DNA of 52,809 nt from Planctomycetaceae bacterium (GTDB lineage: Bacteria; Planctomycetota; Planctomycetia; Pirellulales; Pirellulaceae): positions 1 to 52,809 of the forward strand of contig PBSM01000240.1 of the NCBI GenBank assembly GCA_002726245.1. Reading direction: 5' to 3'. This document shows positions 44,782-52,809 of this stretch, piece after piece. How positions within the stretch are numbered: the stretch's first letter is position 1; each line of letters opens with the position of its first letter. Made by a program: the position numbers and the translations under genes. The notes below the pieces were generated by a model. That model did not search any database. It saw nothing but the letters and a program-made list of their open reading frames with translations, and was not told where the DNA came from.

Positions 44782-45588
44782 ATGACAATGACCACGGTTC
44801 TCGATGAACAACCGGTATCAATGGAAGGCGCGTGGCAGCGTGTCGATTTGTTTGGCGTTTCGATCGACGTGCTGTCGATGCGCGAGACAGTGAGCGTCCT
44901 CCAGGATTGGACTGCCGCCGAGTTCGATCAGTGCCGCTACGTCGTCACGCCCAACGTTGATCACACAGTGTTGCTTCAACATCACGAGGGGTTACAAGCA
45001 GCTTATCGTGATGCGTCGCTCGTGCTTGCTGATGGCTAGCCTGTCGTGACGGCATCGCGCTTCCTCGGCAAGCCGTTACCGGAGACAGTGCCTGGCTCGG
45101 ACTTGTTTCCTCTGCTGACGAAGTCCGCGACGTCGGAGCAGGCTCTGCGAGTCTTTCTGCTTGGTGCGGCCGATGGGGTCGGAGATCGCGCGGCAGCGAA
45201 CATCAGGAGTCGATGCGAGCATGTTGATATCGTCGGCGTATACAGCCCGTCGCTGGGATTCGAGAAAGATGATGGCAAGAACGAAAGAATCATTTCGTTG
45301 GTGAGTGAGGCACAGCCGGATTTGCTAGTCGTCGGCCTTGGTGCTCCGAAACAGGAGGTCTACGTTCACACACATCGCGATCGCCTGCGCGCGAAGGTGG
45401 CGTTCTGCGTCGGAGCTACGATCGACTTCCTCGCCGGCGAAAAGGCTCGTGCGCCTCGTTGGATGCGACGAATGCGCGTTGAATGGCTGCACCGAATGAT
45501 GAGTGAGCCGAAACGTCTGGTGAAGCGTTACGCGCGCGACGCATTCGTCTTCCCGCAACTAGTCTGGCGCGAGTGGCGGAACGGCTAG
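44782..45588 (+). pseudogene. wecG: WecG/TagA/CpsF glycosyltransferase with internal TAG
   Basis: The family (GT26) transfers N-acetylmannosaminuronate or a similar sugar to a lipid-linked acceptor in polysaccharide synthesis. The N-terminal part shows YVVTPNVDHTVLLQ and SLVLADG, where the family continues W/M-PVV. Here codon 86 is TAG (45037-45039), one base from TGG, and the same frame continues PVVTASRFLGKPLPETVPG, VFLLGAADGVG, LLVVGLGAPKQE and AKVAFCVGATIDFLAG to the normal end. No other lesion is seen. The ATG at 44782 has GGAG about 7 bases upstream. Suppression or a sequence error would restore a complete protein of 268 residues. Confidence 0.85.
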
Positions 45589-46127
45589 CCAATCAAACCG
45601 ATGATCAACAATGCGATCATCCAGCAGCCCGCTATGATCTTGCCGGCTGTCCCAAGCAGCCTTCCCCAGAATGCCGCGTGGCCAACCTTGAGACTCTCGT
45701 CAACGGTGCGGCCTTTCCACAGTTCGCCAAGCACGGCTCCGAGCAAAGCACCGACACCCGAGAAGAGAATAGCTCCGATCACCGACCCGACGAACGGAAT
45801 CGGAATGGGGACGAATAAGCCGAGAAAGCCACCGCCCAAGGAACCCGACAAGGCAAGTGCCGCTCCACGTTTGCTCCCACCTGCTTTCGTTGCACCAAAA
45901 GCTCCGGCAAGGAAGTCCACGGCCTCGCCCAGTATCGCCAGCATAAGCATCAGCCCGATAATCACGATGCCCACGTCAACTCGCCGATCTTCTGGCACCA
46001 GGTACGCGTAGAACACTGTCAGCAATAGAACGAACCAGTTCCCCGGCAACCCGACCAGGTTCATTGCCCAGCAGGCAAGCGCCGCTGCGACCAACAGTAT
46101 TGCAAACAAGACCATTAATACGGACAC
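45585..46127 (-). CDS. DUF456 family membrane protein
   Basis: The 180-residue protein is a set of Gly/Ala-rich hydrophobic helices: VLFAILLVAAALACWAMNLV, then GLPGNWFVLLLTVFYAYL, then ILGEAVDFLAGAFGATKAGG, GGFLGLFVPIPIPFVGSVIG and a last helix. The GLPGNW and the Gly-zipper segment around residue 85 are typical of DUF456. Function unknown; inner membrane. The stop codon overlaps that of the convergent wecG-like gene: both use the palindrome CTAG at 45585-45588. Confidence 0.9.
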   Translation of the reverse strand: MSVLMVLFAILLVAAALACWAMNLVGLPGNWFVLLLTVFYAYLVPEDRRVDVGIVIIGLMLMLAILGEAVDFLAGAFGATKAGGSKRGAALALSGSLGGGFLGLFVPIPIPFVGSVIGAILFSGVGALLGAVLGELWKGRTVDESLKVGHAAFWGRLLGTAGKIIAGCWMIALLIIGLIG

Positions 46128-46142
46128 GTCGCTTCACCTTAA

Positions 46143-46366
46143 AGTAGCCATCACGCTCCGAGGCTGTGGAACAATTGTGGAGCAGGTTTACAACCTGCTT
46201 TGTTTTGGCGGGATTGGCAGGTTGCAAACCTGCCCCACGTCGATTCTTTCACAGCCTCTCCGCGTGATGTAAGCGGCGCTACAAACCGACTGTGTTACCT
46301 GCCGAGCACGAGGTAGGACCGACCCCGTGCTACTCCCCTTTCCTCACGCGGAGCGTGATGGCTACA
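46143..46366. repeat. palindromic repeat region with TAGCCATCACGCTCC ends
   Basis: The outer inverted copies are GTAGCCATCACGCTCCG at 46144 and CGCGGAGCGTGATGGCTAC ending at about 46365. Inside them GAGGCTGTGGAA (46160) pairs with TTTCACAGCCTC (46250), and GCAGGTTTACAACCTGC and GGCAGGTTGCAAACCTGCC form smaller hairpins. The right-hand TAG is the stop codon of the M16 peptidase gene. The element fills the whole gap between the peptidase and the DUF456 gene. Confidence 0.8.
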
Positions 46367-49049
46367 TTGCCGGTATCGACGTCGCGATAATCGGCGTTTG
46401 GAAGTACTTCTTCACAAGGTTCTTTACGTCGTCAACGGTTACCTTCTCGATGCGGGCGTCGTACAGCTTGTCGTTGGCATAACCAAGTCCGTACAGATCG
46501 TCGATGGCGGCTTGGAAAGCTTGTGAGCTAGGAGTGACGTTGCGTTGCGAGTGGGCTGCGATCAGCTTCTGCTTCGCCAGCTTGAACTCATCTTCGGGAA
46601 CGCCTTCCTTGCCGATCTTGGCGATGTTGTCTTGGATGCGTTTGACGACTTCGTCCAAGGTTTCAGGACGAGTTTGCGCCATGAAGACGAAGTAACCGGG
46701 AGCCTGCCCCGTCAGCTCGATGCCAAAGACGTAATAGACCAACCGCTCGCCTCGCAGTTCGTTGAACAACCGGCCGCCGGCGCCGGACCCGCCCGTCAGG
46801 ATCGAATTCAGCACGGCGATTTCGGCTCGTGTCTCTTGATCCGATACGCTGACGGCCGGATAGCCGATCAGCACCATCGCGGTGCCAGGCTGCGCCGTGG
46901 TTGTCTGCTCCGTTCGTGCTTTCGGCTGGCCGGGGGTTGTGAACGCAGGTAATGCCTCGCCGCGAGGTTGCTTTCCGAAACTCTGCTCGAGTCGCTGCAG
47001 AGTCGCATCGACGTCGATGTCGCCGAAGATGGCAAGCACCATGTTGTTGGGAGTGAAGTGGCGTTTGTGGAAGGCCTTGCAATTATCAACGGTCAAACCT
47101 GAAACAGATTTCTCCGTACCAAGGATCGTGCGCCCGTAGGGCGATGACGACGGAACGAGCGTTGACCAGAAGTCAAGAATCTCCGTTTGAGGGTTCGCTT
47201 TGCGAGCCGCGATCCGTGCGAGTTGTAGCTGCTTGAGCTTGTCAAACTCTTCGCTGGGGACCGTCGGCTTGAACAACACTTGATACGTGTAGTCGAGCGC
47301 CGAGTCGAAATCGTCCGACAAGACGGAGCATTGCAGGAAGCTCGTGCTTCTCTGGCTGCTCACCCCAAACGAACCGCCGATGGAATCGAAGTGCTCGGCA
47401 ATCTGTCGGGCCGTATACTTCTTGGTGCCACGCTCCATTAACCCGCTGGCGAGCGAGGCCAGACCGCTTGTCTTCGAGTCGTCGTATAACGCACCACCGT
47501 TCACGAAGGCTTGGATGCTGACCGTCGGTGTCACGGCGTGACGTTTTAGCAGAACGGTCAGTCCGTTCGCGAGTTCCTTCCGCATGATAGGCGACTCGGT
47601 CGATTCAGCGACTTGTTCGGCCGCCTGCTTTCCGCTGCCGATGGGATCGATCCGCACGGTATTGAGTCGCTCAGGCAAGAAGTACTTACGAGCGACCTCG
47701 CGCACCTGCTCGGCGGTCACGCCTTGGATGCCTTCCACGTATTGATCGTCAAACAAGGGATCGCCGGTCGAAACGAAGCTCGTCGCCAGCGAATCGGCCT
47801 GGCTAGTGACGGTCTGCTGACCGAAGACGTGCTCGGCGGCCTTCTGGCGTTTGACTTTCTTCAGTTCCTTCTCGCTGACAAGTTCGCTGGTCAGCCGCTC
47901 AATTTCCTGGAAAATCGCCTTGCGGCAAGCCTCGGTGTTGTCGGGCTGACAGTGAACGCTGACGTCAAACCAACCCTTCACGAATCCCGGCGTATAGGAC
48001 GAGCTGCTGACCGCGATGGCCAGTGGCTGTTCGATCTTCAGGCGGTAACCGAGACGTGAACTGTCACCATTGGCCAGCAAGTAGCTTGCCACGTCGAGCG
48101 GATACAAGTCCGGGTGCTGCAACATGACTGTGGGCCAACCGACACTGAAGTGGGTCGTCTCGCCGGCCATTTCGAGTCGCTTCGAGCGCGGCGACGCCTG
48201 TGCCGGCTCGACAGGAAGGACAACTCCGCGCTCGGTCGTTCGCTGAAATTCCTTGACGCCTTTCAAGACCTCGCCCAACACGTGATCGGTATCGACGTCG
48301 CCGACAACCAAAAAGACCATGTTCTGCGGGACGTAACGGTTCTTGTAGAACGCAATCACATCCGAACGATCAACACTCTGCACGACAGGCAGATACCCGA
48401 TCGTTGGGTGACGGATCGGATGCTCTTGATAGATCAAGTCCTTCATCGCCTGGTAACGCTGGCGATCGCGGCTCGCCTGCCCCATCTCCAATTCGCGCTG
48501 CACGACACCCATCTCGCGGATGTACTCGTCTTCGGGGATCAGCGAGTACTGCATGCTCTCGGCGATCAGCTCGATAGCCAGGTCCGTGCGGTTTGCCGGA
48601 CAGTTAATGTAATACGCCGTGATGTCGGTCGAAGTGAAAGCGTTTGTCTGGCCACCCATCGAATCGACGAGCTTCTGAATCTCCGGCTCAGGCCGCTTGG
48701 TCGTCGAGCCGAGTGCGACGAGATGCTCCAGCATATGGCTGATGCCGGTGCCGAGATAACGCCCCTCGTACGCACTGCCAGTGTTCCGAACAAAGCAGCG
48801 CACCGTCGCGACTGGTGCCGCATGATTCTCGCGGACGAGAACGACCATGCCATTAGAAAGCTGGGCCTGGGTCACGCCTTTCCCGAGCGATGACCGCGAG
48901 ACGTACGTGACGTCGGCTTTGGCCCGGTGTTGCGGTTCTTGGGGCTGCGGGTCTTGTTGAGCGACGAGAGTGGATGCCAGCGGCAACAGAATGAAGCCGA
49001 TCAGCAAGATCCGAGTCCTTAAGTAGTGTGTAGTCATCATCAAGTCCAT
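46362..49049 (-). CDS. M16 family zinc metallopeptidase, two-domain, exported
   Basis: The 895-residue protein has a signal peptide (RTRILLIGFILLPLASTLVA). The N-terminal M16 domain shows the inverted zinc motif HMLEH at residues 105-109 and the distal Glu of VVQRELEMG near 187. The first C-like subdomain contains NRYVPQNMVFLVVGDVD. The second M16 pair starts near residue 490 (LANGLTVLLKRHAVTPTVSI), lacks HxxEH (AEHFDSIGGSF in place) and has the substrate-clasp pattern HFTPNNMVLAIFGDID and LRGERLVYYVFGIEL. This is the usual active/inactive clam-shell arrangement, degrading peptides in the periplasm. The start may be ATG 49049 or the nearby internal ATGs; the leader is shared. The stop TAG is formed by the repeat at 46143-46366. 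Confidence 0.95.
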   Translation of the reverse strand: MDLMMTTHYLRTRILLIGFILLPLASTLVAQQDPQPQEPQHRAKADVTYVSRSSLGKGVTQAQLSNGMVVLVRENHAAPVATVRCFVRNTGSAYEGRYLGTGISHMLEHLVALGSTTKRPEPEIQKLVDSMGGQTNAFTSTDITAYYINCPANRTDLAIELIAESMQYSLIPEDEYIREMGVVQRELEMGQASRDRQRYQAMKDLIYQEHPIRHPTIGYLPVVQSVDRSDVIAFYKNRYVPQNMVFLVVGDVDTDHVLGEVLKGVKEFQRTTERGVVLPVEPAQASPRSKRLEMAGETTHFSVGWPTVMLQHPDLYPLDVASYLLANGDSSRLGYRLKIEQPLAIAVSSSSYTPGFVKGWFDVSVHCQPDNTEACRKAIFQEIERLTSELVSEKELKKVKRQKAAEHVFGQQTVTSQADSLATSFVSTGDPLFDDQYVEGIQGVTAEQVREVARKYFLPERLNTVRIDPIGSGKQAAEQVAESTESPIMRKELANGLTVLLKRHAVTPTVSIQAFVNGGALYDDSKTSGLASLASGLMERGTKKYTARQIAEHFDSIGGSFGVSSQRSTSFLQCSVLSDDFDSALDYTYQVLFKPTVPSEEFDKLKQLQLARIAARKANPQTEILDFWSTLVPSSSPYGRTILGTEKSVSGLTVDNCKAFHKRHFTPNNMVLAIFGDIDVDATLQRLEQSFGKQPRGEALPAFTTPGQPKARTEQTTTAQPGTAMVLIGYPAVSVSDQETRAEIAVLNSILTGGSGAGGRLFNELRGERLVYYVFGIELTGQAPGYFVFMAQTRPETLDEVVKRIQDNIAKIGKEGVPEDEFKLAKQKLIAAHSQRNVTPSSQAFQAAIDDLYGLGYANDKLYDARIEKVTVDDVKNLVKKYFQTPIIATSIPAM

Positions 49050-49207
49050 TTTCTTAATGCTTGTGGGTCAGAGATCGATCCGTAAGCCGGGATTGTACCA
49101 CATGCGTTAGGTTGTGAAAGGAAAAGACACAACCATGATGCGGGACGCCTCGTGACAAACTAGAATGTTCCGTTCTAGCTTTGATGGCCCACTTCGTGAG
49201 GTATGTG

Positions 49208-51064
49208 ATGAGACGTTGCAGTTTCTGTGTTCTCTTGGTCGTTGTTGGTTCCACGTTGGCGGCAGCAGCCGAGAAGCCGCGTCCCAACATTCTTTGGATC
49301 ACGAGCGAGGACAATGGCCCGCATCTCGGTTGTTATGGCACCGACTATGCGACGACTCCGAACCTCGATGCGCTCGCCGAACGCGGCATGATCTATCGTG
49401 CCTGTTGGTCTACCGCGCCGGTCTGCGCTCCCGCGCGGACAACGATCATCTCCGGCATGTATCCTCCGTCGCTCGGTGCGCAGCATATGCGAAGTATGAC
49501 GCGGCTGCCGTACGCTTTCAAAATGTACCCGCAGTATCTTCGCGAAGCGGGCTACTTCTGCACGAACAAGAGCAAGGAGGATTACAACCTCGAGAAGCCT
49601 GGCCAGGTCTGGGACAAGCCGAATCATTGGAAGAACCGCAAGCCGGGACAACCCTTCTTCGCGATCTTCAATCACACGACCAGCCACGAGAGTAAGCTGC
49701 GAACACGTCCGCACAAACAGGTCCAGGATCCGGCCCAGGTTCGCGTGCCAGCTTATCATCCGGATACTCCTGAAGTGCGTCAGGATTGGGCGCAGTATTA
49801 CGATCGCCTGACGGAAATGGATGCGTTGGCTGGTGAGAACCTGCGAGAGATTGAAGAGGCGGGTCTGGCGGAAGATACAATCGTCTTCTACTACGGCGAT
49901 CATGGCAGCGGAATGCCGCGGAACAAACGCTGGACCTACAACTCTGGTCTTCACGTTCCGCTGATCGTTTACATTCCCGAGAAGTTCAAACACTTGCGGC
50001 CTGACGACTATCTTGAGGATGGCGAAACGGATCGGTTGGTGGGCTTCGTTGATCTGGCTCCGACCTTGCTCAGCCTTTGCGGTATCAAGCCGCCGGAACA
50101 CATGCAAGGTTATGCGTTTGCGGGCGAGTATGCGACCGAGCCGCAGCCGTACATCTACGGCTTCCGCGACCGGATGGACGAGCGATTCGATATGGTTCGC
50201 AGCATCCGCGATCTGCGTTTTATCTACATCCGAAACTACATGCCTCATAAGGCCTACGGACAGTACATCGCGTACATGTTCCAGACACCGACGACTCGCG
50301 TTTGGAAGCAGATGTTCGACGATGGCAAGTTGAATCAGGCGCAGTCAGCTTTCTGGCGCGAGAAGCCGGCTGAAGAGCTTTACGATCTGCAAGAGGATCC
50401 GGACGAAGTTCACAACCTCGCAGCGTCGGCCGAGCATCGGGCCATTCTGAAGAAGTTGCGCAAGGCTCAGCAAGACCTTGCTCGCGACATTAAGGATGTC
50501 GGCTTCTTGCCAGAAGGCGAGATTCACTCGCGTTCGGCAGGATCAACGCCATACGAGATGGGACACGACTCCAGCAAGTACCCCTTTGATCGCATCATGG
50601 CGGTCGCGGAGCAAGCGTCGTCGATCGGCTCGTCCGAACCAAAGTTCCTCGAAGAGCTAATGCAAGCGTTGCAGGACAAAGACAGCGCGGTTCGCTATTG
50701 GGGCGTGATGGGATTGTTGATGCGTAAGCAGATCGGCGTCTCGAGTTCGCGCGACTTGCTGCATCGGGCTCTCGAAGATGAATCGCCGTACGTCCGCATT
50801 GCCGCGGCCGAGGCGCTTGGCCGCTATGGCAACAAGGTTGATATCGCGAAAGCCGTCCCTGTGCTTCTCGAACTCGCCCCCGCCGATAAGAACGGAATCT
50901 TTGCGTCGATGTACGCCGTCAACGCCTTGGACTTTTTGGACGGCAACGCGGCTGGTGTCGTTGACCAGATCAGGAAGCTGCCGACGAAGGACCCCAAAGC
51001 GAATGGCCGGATGAAGTCTTACGTTACGAATCTGATTCGGAAGACCTTAGCTGATTTGAAGTGA
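49208..51064 (+). CDS. formylglycine sulfatase with C-terminal HEAT repeats
   Basis: The 618-residue protein has a signal peptide (CSFCVLLVVVGSTLAAAA) and the sulfatase fold: PRPNILWITSEDNGPHLGCY (metal Asp/Glu), then PVCAPARTTIISGMYP, where Cys73 in CAPAR is the residue converted to formylglycine. FYYGDHGSGMPRNKR and VFYYGDHG give further metal ligands. Residues about 440-618 hold HEAT-like repeats (ALQDKDSAVRYWGVMGLL, ALEDESPYVRIAAAEALGRY, YAVNALDFLDG). Planctomycetes use many such enzymes on sulfated algal polysaccharides; specific substrate not predictable. The ATG at 49208 has GAGG about 6 bases upstream, which I prefer over 49181. No anaerobic or aerobic maturase is nearby. Confidence 0.93.
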   Translation: MRRCSFCVLLVVVGSTLAAAAEKPRPNILWITSEDNGPHLGCYGTDYATTPNLDALAERGMIYRACWSTAPVCAPARTTIISGMYPPSLGAQHMRSMTRLPYAFKMYPQYLREAGYFCTNKSKEDYNLEKPGQVWDKPNHWKNRKPGQPFFAIFNHTTSHESKLRTRPHKQVQDPAQVRVPAYHPDTPEVRQDWAQYYDRLTEMDALAGENLREIEEAGLAEDTIVFYYGDHGSGMPRNKRWTYNSGLHVPLIVYIPEKFKHLRPDDYLEDGETDRLVGFVDLAPTLLSLCGIKPPEHMQGYAFAGEYATEPQPYIYGFRDRMDERFDMVRSIRDLRFIYIRNYMPHKAYGQYIAYMFQTPTTRVWKQMFDDGKLNQAQSAFWREKPAEELYDLQEDPDEVHNLAASAEHRAILKKLRKAQQDLARDIKDVGFLPEGEIHSRSAGSTPYEMGHDSSKYPFDRIMAVAEQASSIGSSEPKFLEELMQALQDKDSAVRYWGVMGLLMRKQIGVSSSRDLLHRALEDESPYVRIAAAEALGRYGNKVDIAKAVPVLLELAPADKNGIFASMYAVNALDFLDGNAAGVVDQIRKLPTKDPKANGRMKSYVTNLIRKTLADLK

Positions 51065-51069
51065 GAAAC

Positions 51070-51137
51070 AATGGGGTGAGAAAAAATGAACGTGACCCTC
51101 ACCCGTCTCTATTTCCATCATTTTTTCTCACCTCATT
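51070..51137. terminator. bidirectional terminator-like hairpin
   Basis: Arms at 51070-51089 and 51118-51137 (AATGGGGTGAG...AAAAAATGA and TCATTTTTT...CACCTCATT) pair over 20 bases with one mismatch. Both strands have T-runs in or after the stem. It lies in the short gap between the convergent sulfatase gene and the minus-strand small membrane protein gene, so it could end transcription from both sides. Confidence 0.65.
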
Positions 51138-51147
51138 TTTCCTCACG

Positions 51148-51414
51148 TCATCTTACGCCCGATCGCATCGTAACGAACGCGGCAACGGTCATCGCTGCAC
51201 TGCCTCCGAACAGGCAAACCAACAGGCCAGTCCGGGCAAAGCGTCGTTGTTGCAATTGAGCTTCGAGTACCGCTTCGTACTCTTCGTCGCCGGCAACACG
51301 TGCGCGGTGCAGCTCGATTCCCTCTTCGGGAGCTTCGACCGACGCCAAAGCGAAGCCGAAGATCAGCATCAGGATCGCGAGGAACAAACAAAGTGGCGAG
51401 ATGAGGCTTTTCAT
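51148..51414 (-). CDS. small two-helix membrane protein
   Basis: The 88-residue protein has two hydrophobic helices (SLISPLCLFLAILMLIFGFAL and LLVCLFGGSAAMTVAAFVTM) joined by a charged linker of about 40 residues rich in Glu/Arg (AGDEEYEAVLEAQLQQRRFA). No family is recognised. It starts 10 bases after the stop of the ABC permease gene, on the same strand, so it is probably co-transcribed with it and may accompany the transporter. Confidence rests on the tight spacing and membrane-type composition. Confidence 0.6.
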   Translation of the reverse strand: MKSLISPLCLFLAILMLIFGFALASVEAPEEGIELHRARVAGDEEYEAVLEAQLQQRRFARTGLLVCLFGGSAAMTVAAFVTMRSGVR

Positions 51415-51424
51415 CGAGAAGCTG

Positions 51425-52717
51425 CTACTCGTGCCTCAGTGCTTCGATCGGGTCCATCAATGCTGCGCGCCGAGCCGGGTAGATCCCGAAGATCACTCCG
51501 ATACAGACGGAGATGCCGAACGAAATCACAATCGCCCAGATGCTGATCGCGGTCTCGAGGTTGGCGAAATGGCTGACCGCGGTCGGCAATCCGATCCCTA
51601 GCAGCACGCCGAGAAAGCCGCCAACGGACGATAGCAAGATCGTCTCGACAAGGAATTGGTAGGTGATATCCCAACGTTTCGCTCCGAGTGCTCGGCGAAT
51701 GCCGATCTCGCGCGTCCGTTCGGTCACGCTGGCAAGCATGATGTTCATGATACCGATACCGCCGACCAGCAGCGAGATGCCGGCGATGCTTCCGAGCACA
51801 ATATTCCAGATCTGCTTTTCCTTCTCGGCTTGCCGCAACAATTCCAACGGGACCTGGATCTCAAAGTCCTCTTGATGCTGATGCGAGAGGTCCAGCAGTT
51901 TGCGAGCCATCGCAGCCGTCTGGCTGACCAACGTCGAATCCTTCACCGCCAGTGTGATCTCGTTGAGTTGTGTCATTTCGTAGTTGCGGCTTCCCGCGCT
52001 GCGAATCGCCTGTAGTTCTCCGAAGCGATGTCGGGCACAACTGAGTGGCACGTAGATGTCGTCGTTGTAGTTGCGCTGCCCGACGGCGCCGGGCATAGCG
52101 TTTCCGCTGCCTTGCGCCCGCAGAACGCCGATGACCAGATAGACATCGGTCCCCAATAACACGGTCTTGTGGATCGGATCCTCGAACTTGAACAACCGCT
52201 CTGCCGCTCCGGCCGCCAAAACGGCAACGTTCGCGGTGTTGCGTACATCAACGTCGGTGATGAATCGGCCTCGGCGGAGCTCAAGATTCTTGACTCCCAA
52301 AAACTCATCTGTCGTCCCCAGGATTCGCGAGTTGGGTATTCTGCGATGTTGGTGTTGTGCTTCTTGCACGATGAGAGCAATTGGCACAGCCTTTTTGATC
52401 GTCGGCAAAGTCCGCTTCAGACGCTCGAGATCTTTGTGCTTCAAGCCGTACTCCAAGACGCGGCTCGCGCTTTGCGAAAGAGCGGACGCACTCTCGTCTT
52501 CGTTTCCACCAACATCCGGCTTTACGCTGCGGATGATGACGTTGTCGGCTCCAAGTTGGCGGATGCGTTCGAGAGCCTCTTTCTTCGAGCCCTCGGTAAT
52601 CGCCAGCATCGAAATCACCGACCCAACGCCAAGGATCACACCCAATACCGTCAGCAAGCTGCGCAGCTTGTGCAGCAGCAAGTTCTTCACGCCGACTTTG
52701 AATGTATTCCAGTACAT
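51425..52717 (-). CDS. MacB-type ABC transporter permease
   Basis: The 430-residue protein has an N-terminal helix (HKLRSLLTVLGVILGVGSVI), a periplasmic MacB-core-like domain of about 210 residues, and a C-terminal FtsX domain with three helices and the typical SVTERTREIGIRRALGAKRW coupling region. Such permeases work with a separate ATPase and often a periplasmic adaptor in tripartite export or lipoprotein transport. No ATPase is visible in the window; it may lie just beyond the right edge. The ATG has GAGG about 6 bases upstream. A palindromic element begins only about 19 bases upstream, so the promoter lies in or beyond it. Confidence 0.93.
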   Translation of the reverse strand: MYWNTFKVGVKNLLLHKLRSLLTVLGVILGVGSVISMLAITEGSKKEALERIRQLGADNVIIRSVKPDVGGNEDESASALSQSASRVLEYGLKHKDLERLKRTLPTIKKAVPIALIVQEAQHQHRRIPNSRILGTTDEFLGVKNLELRRGRFITDVDVRNTANVAVLAAGAAERLFKFEDPIHKTVLLGTDVYLVIGVLRAQGSGNAMPGAVGQRNYNDDIYVPLSCARHRFGELQAIRSAGSRNYEMTQLNEITLAVKDSTLVSQTAAMARKLLDLSHQHQEDFEIQVPLELLRQAEKEKQIWNIVLGSIAGISLLVGGIGIMNIMLASVTERTREIGIRRALGAKRWDITYQFLVETILLSSVGGFLGVLLGIGLPTAVSHFANLETAISIWAIVISFGISVCIGVIFGIYPARRAALMDPIEALRHE

Positions 52718-52735
52718 GGTGTGCCTCGACTCGTT

Positions 52736-52809
52736 TAGGATCGTTCTGGAAATAACTGTCCGGTTTTCCGTGGCGTAAGCTTCCAGCTTGCGATAATGCG
52801 GGTTCGCAA
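52736..52809. repeat. palindromic MITE-like element, copy C (cut by window edge)
   Basis: The sequence from AGGATCGTTC through TCCGGTTTTCCG and GTGGCGTAAGCTTCCAGCTT to the loop GATAATGCGGGTTC is the left half of the element at 6211, in the same orientation. The right half is outside the window. It is in the 5' leader of the ABC permease gene. Confidence 0.85.

Overview
This window looks like chromosomal DNA of a planctomycete, most likely a Pirellulales-type lineage. The assignment rests on gene content: a DUF1501 protein next to a PSCyt1/DUF1549/DUF1553 protein, a prepilin-like DUF1559 protein with its small lipoprotein, a CRTAC1 (FG-GAP/UnbV) protein, a formylglycine sulfatase, a very large alpha-2-macroglobulin, PQQ-propeller and HEAT-repeat secreted proteins, and many GC-rich palindromic repeats. 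No rRNA, tRNA, CRISPR array, intact transposase or phage gene was seen.

Layout. 0.2-2.6 kb: a tight minus-strand run of four little-known genes, including a secreted HExxH protein and a DUF6817-type protein. 2.7-4.5 kb: deoC and a sugar-phosphate isomerase/epimerase-like gene, separated by a palindromic element. 4.7-9.7 kb: the DUF1549/DUF1553 and DUF1501 pair, split by about 350 bp of repeats. 9.9-21.4 kb: a large secreted protein, a membrane-anchored J-domain-like protein and a 2044-residue thioester alpha-2-macroglobulin. 21.5-23.4 kb: a plus-strand run of Bax-inhibitor-1/YccA, DUF309 and a LON substrate-binding-domain protein. 23.4-26.5 kb: a broken gene made of an ECF sigma fragment joined to a trypsin-like/HEAT protein. 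26.8-32.7 kb: a DUF6282-type protein, a repeat block, a PQQ propeller protein, a dead prepilin gene and a membrane protein. 32.8-37 kb: HEAT, TPR and CRTAC1 proteins. 37.2-40.9 kb: DUF1559, a small lipoprotein, CdsA-like and PlsC-like phospholipid enzymes. 41.0-45.6 kb: an exopolysaccharide/O-antigen cluster in which all four genes carry lesions. 45.6-52.7 kb: DUF456, an M16 peptidase, a sulfatase with C-terminal HEAT repeats, and a MacB-type ABC permease with a small membrane protein.

Two patterns stand out. First, gene damage is concentrated: three loci (23.4-26.5, 31.6-32.1 and 41.0-45.6 kb) hold about a dozen frameshifts, nonsense codons, truncations and junctions, while genes of 3-6 kb elsewhere are open from end to end. 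That favours true pseudogenes over random sequencing error, although an assembly problem cannot be excluded by reading. Second, several families of short palindromic elements recur. One hairpin core occurs inside two different kinds of outer ends, its loop is flipped between copies, and three elements begin exactly at the stop codon of a flanking gene.

Functions are assigned from recognised motifs only. Several genes have no assignable function and are described as such.
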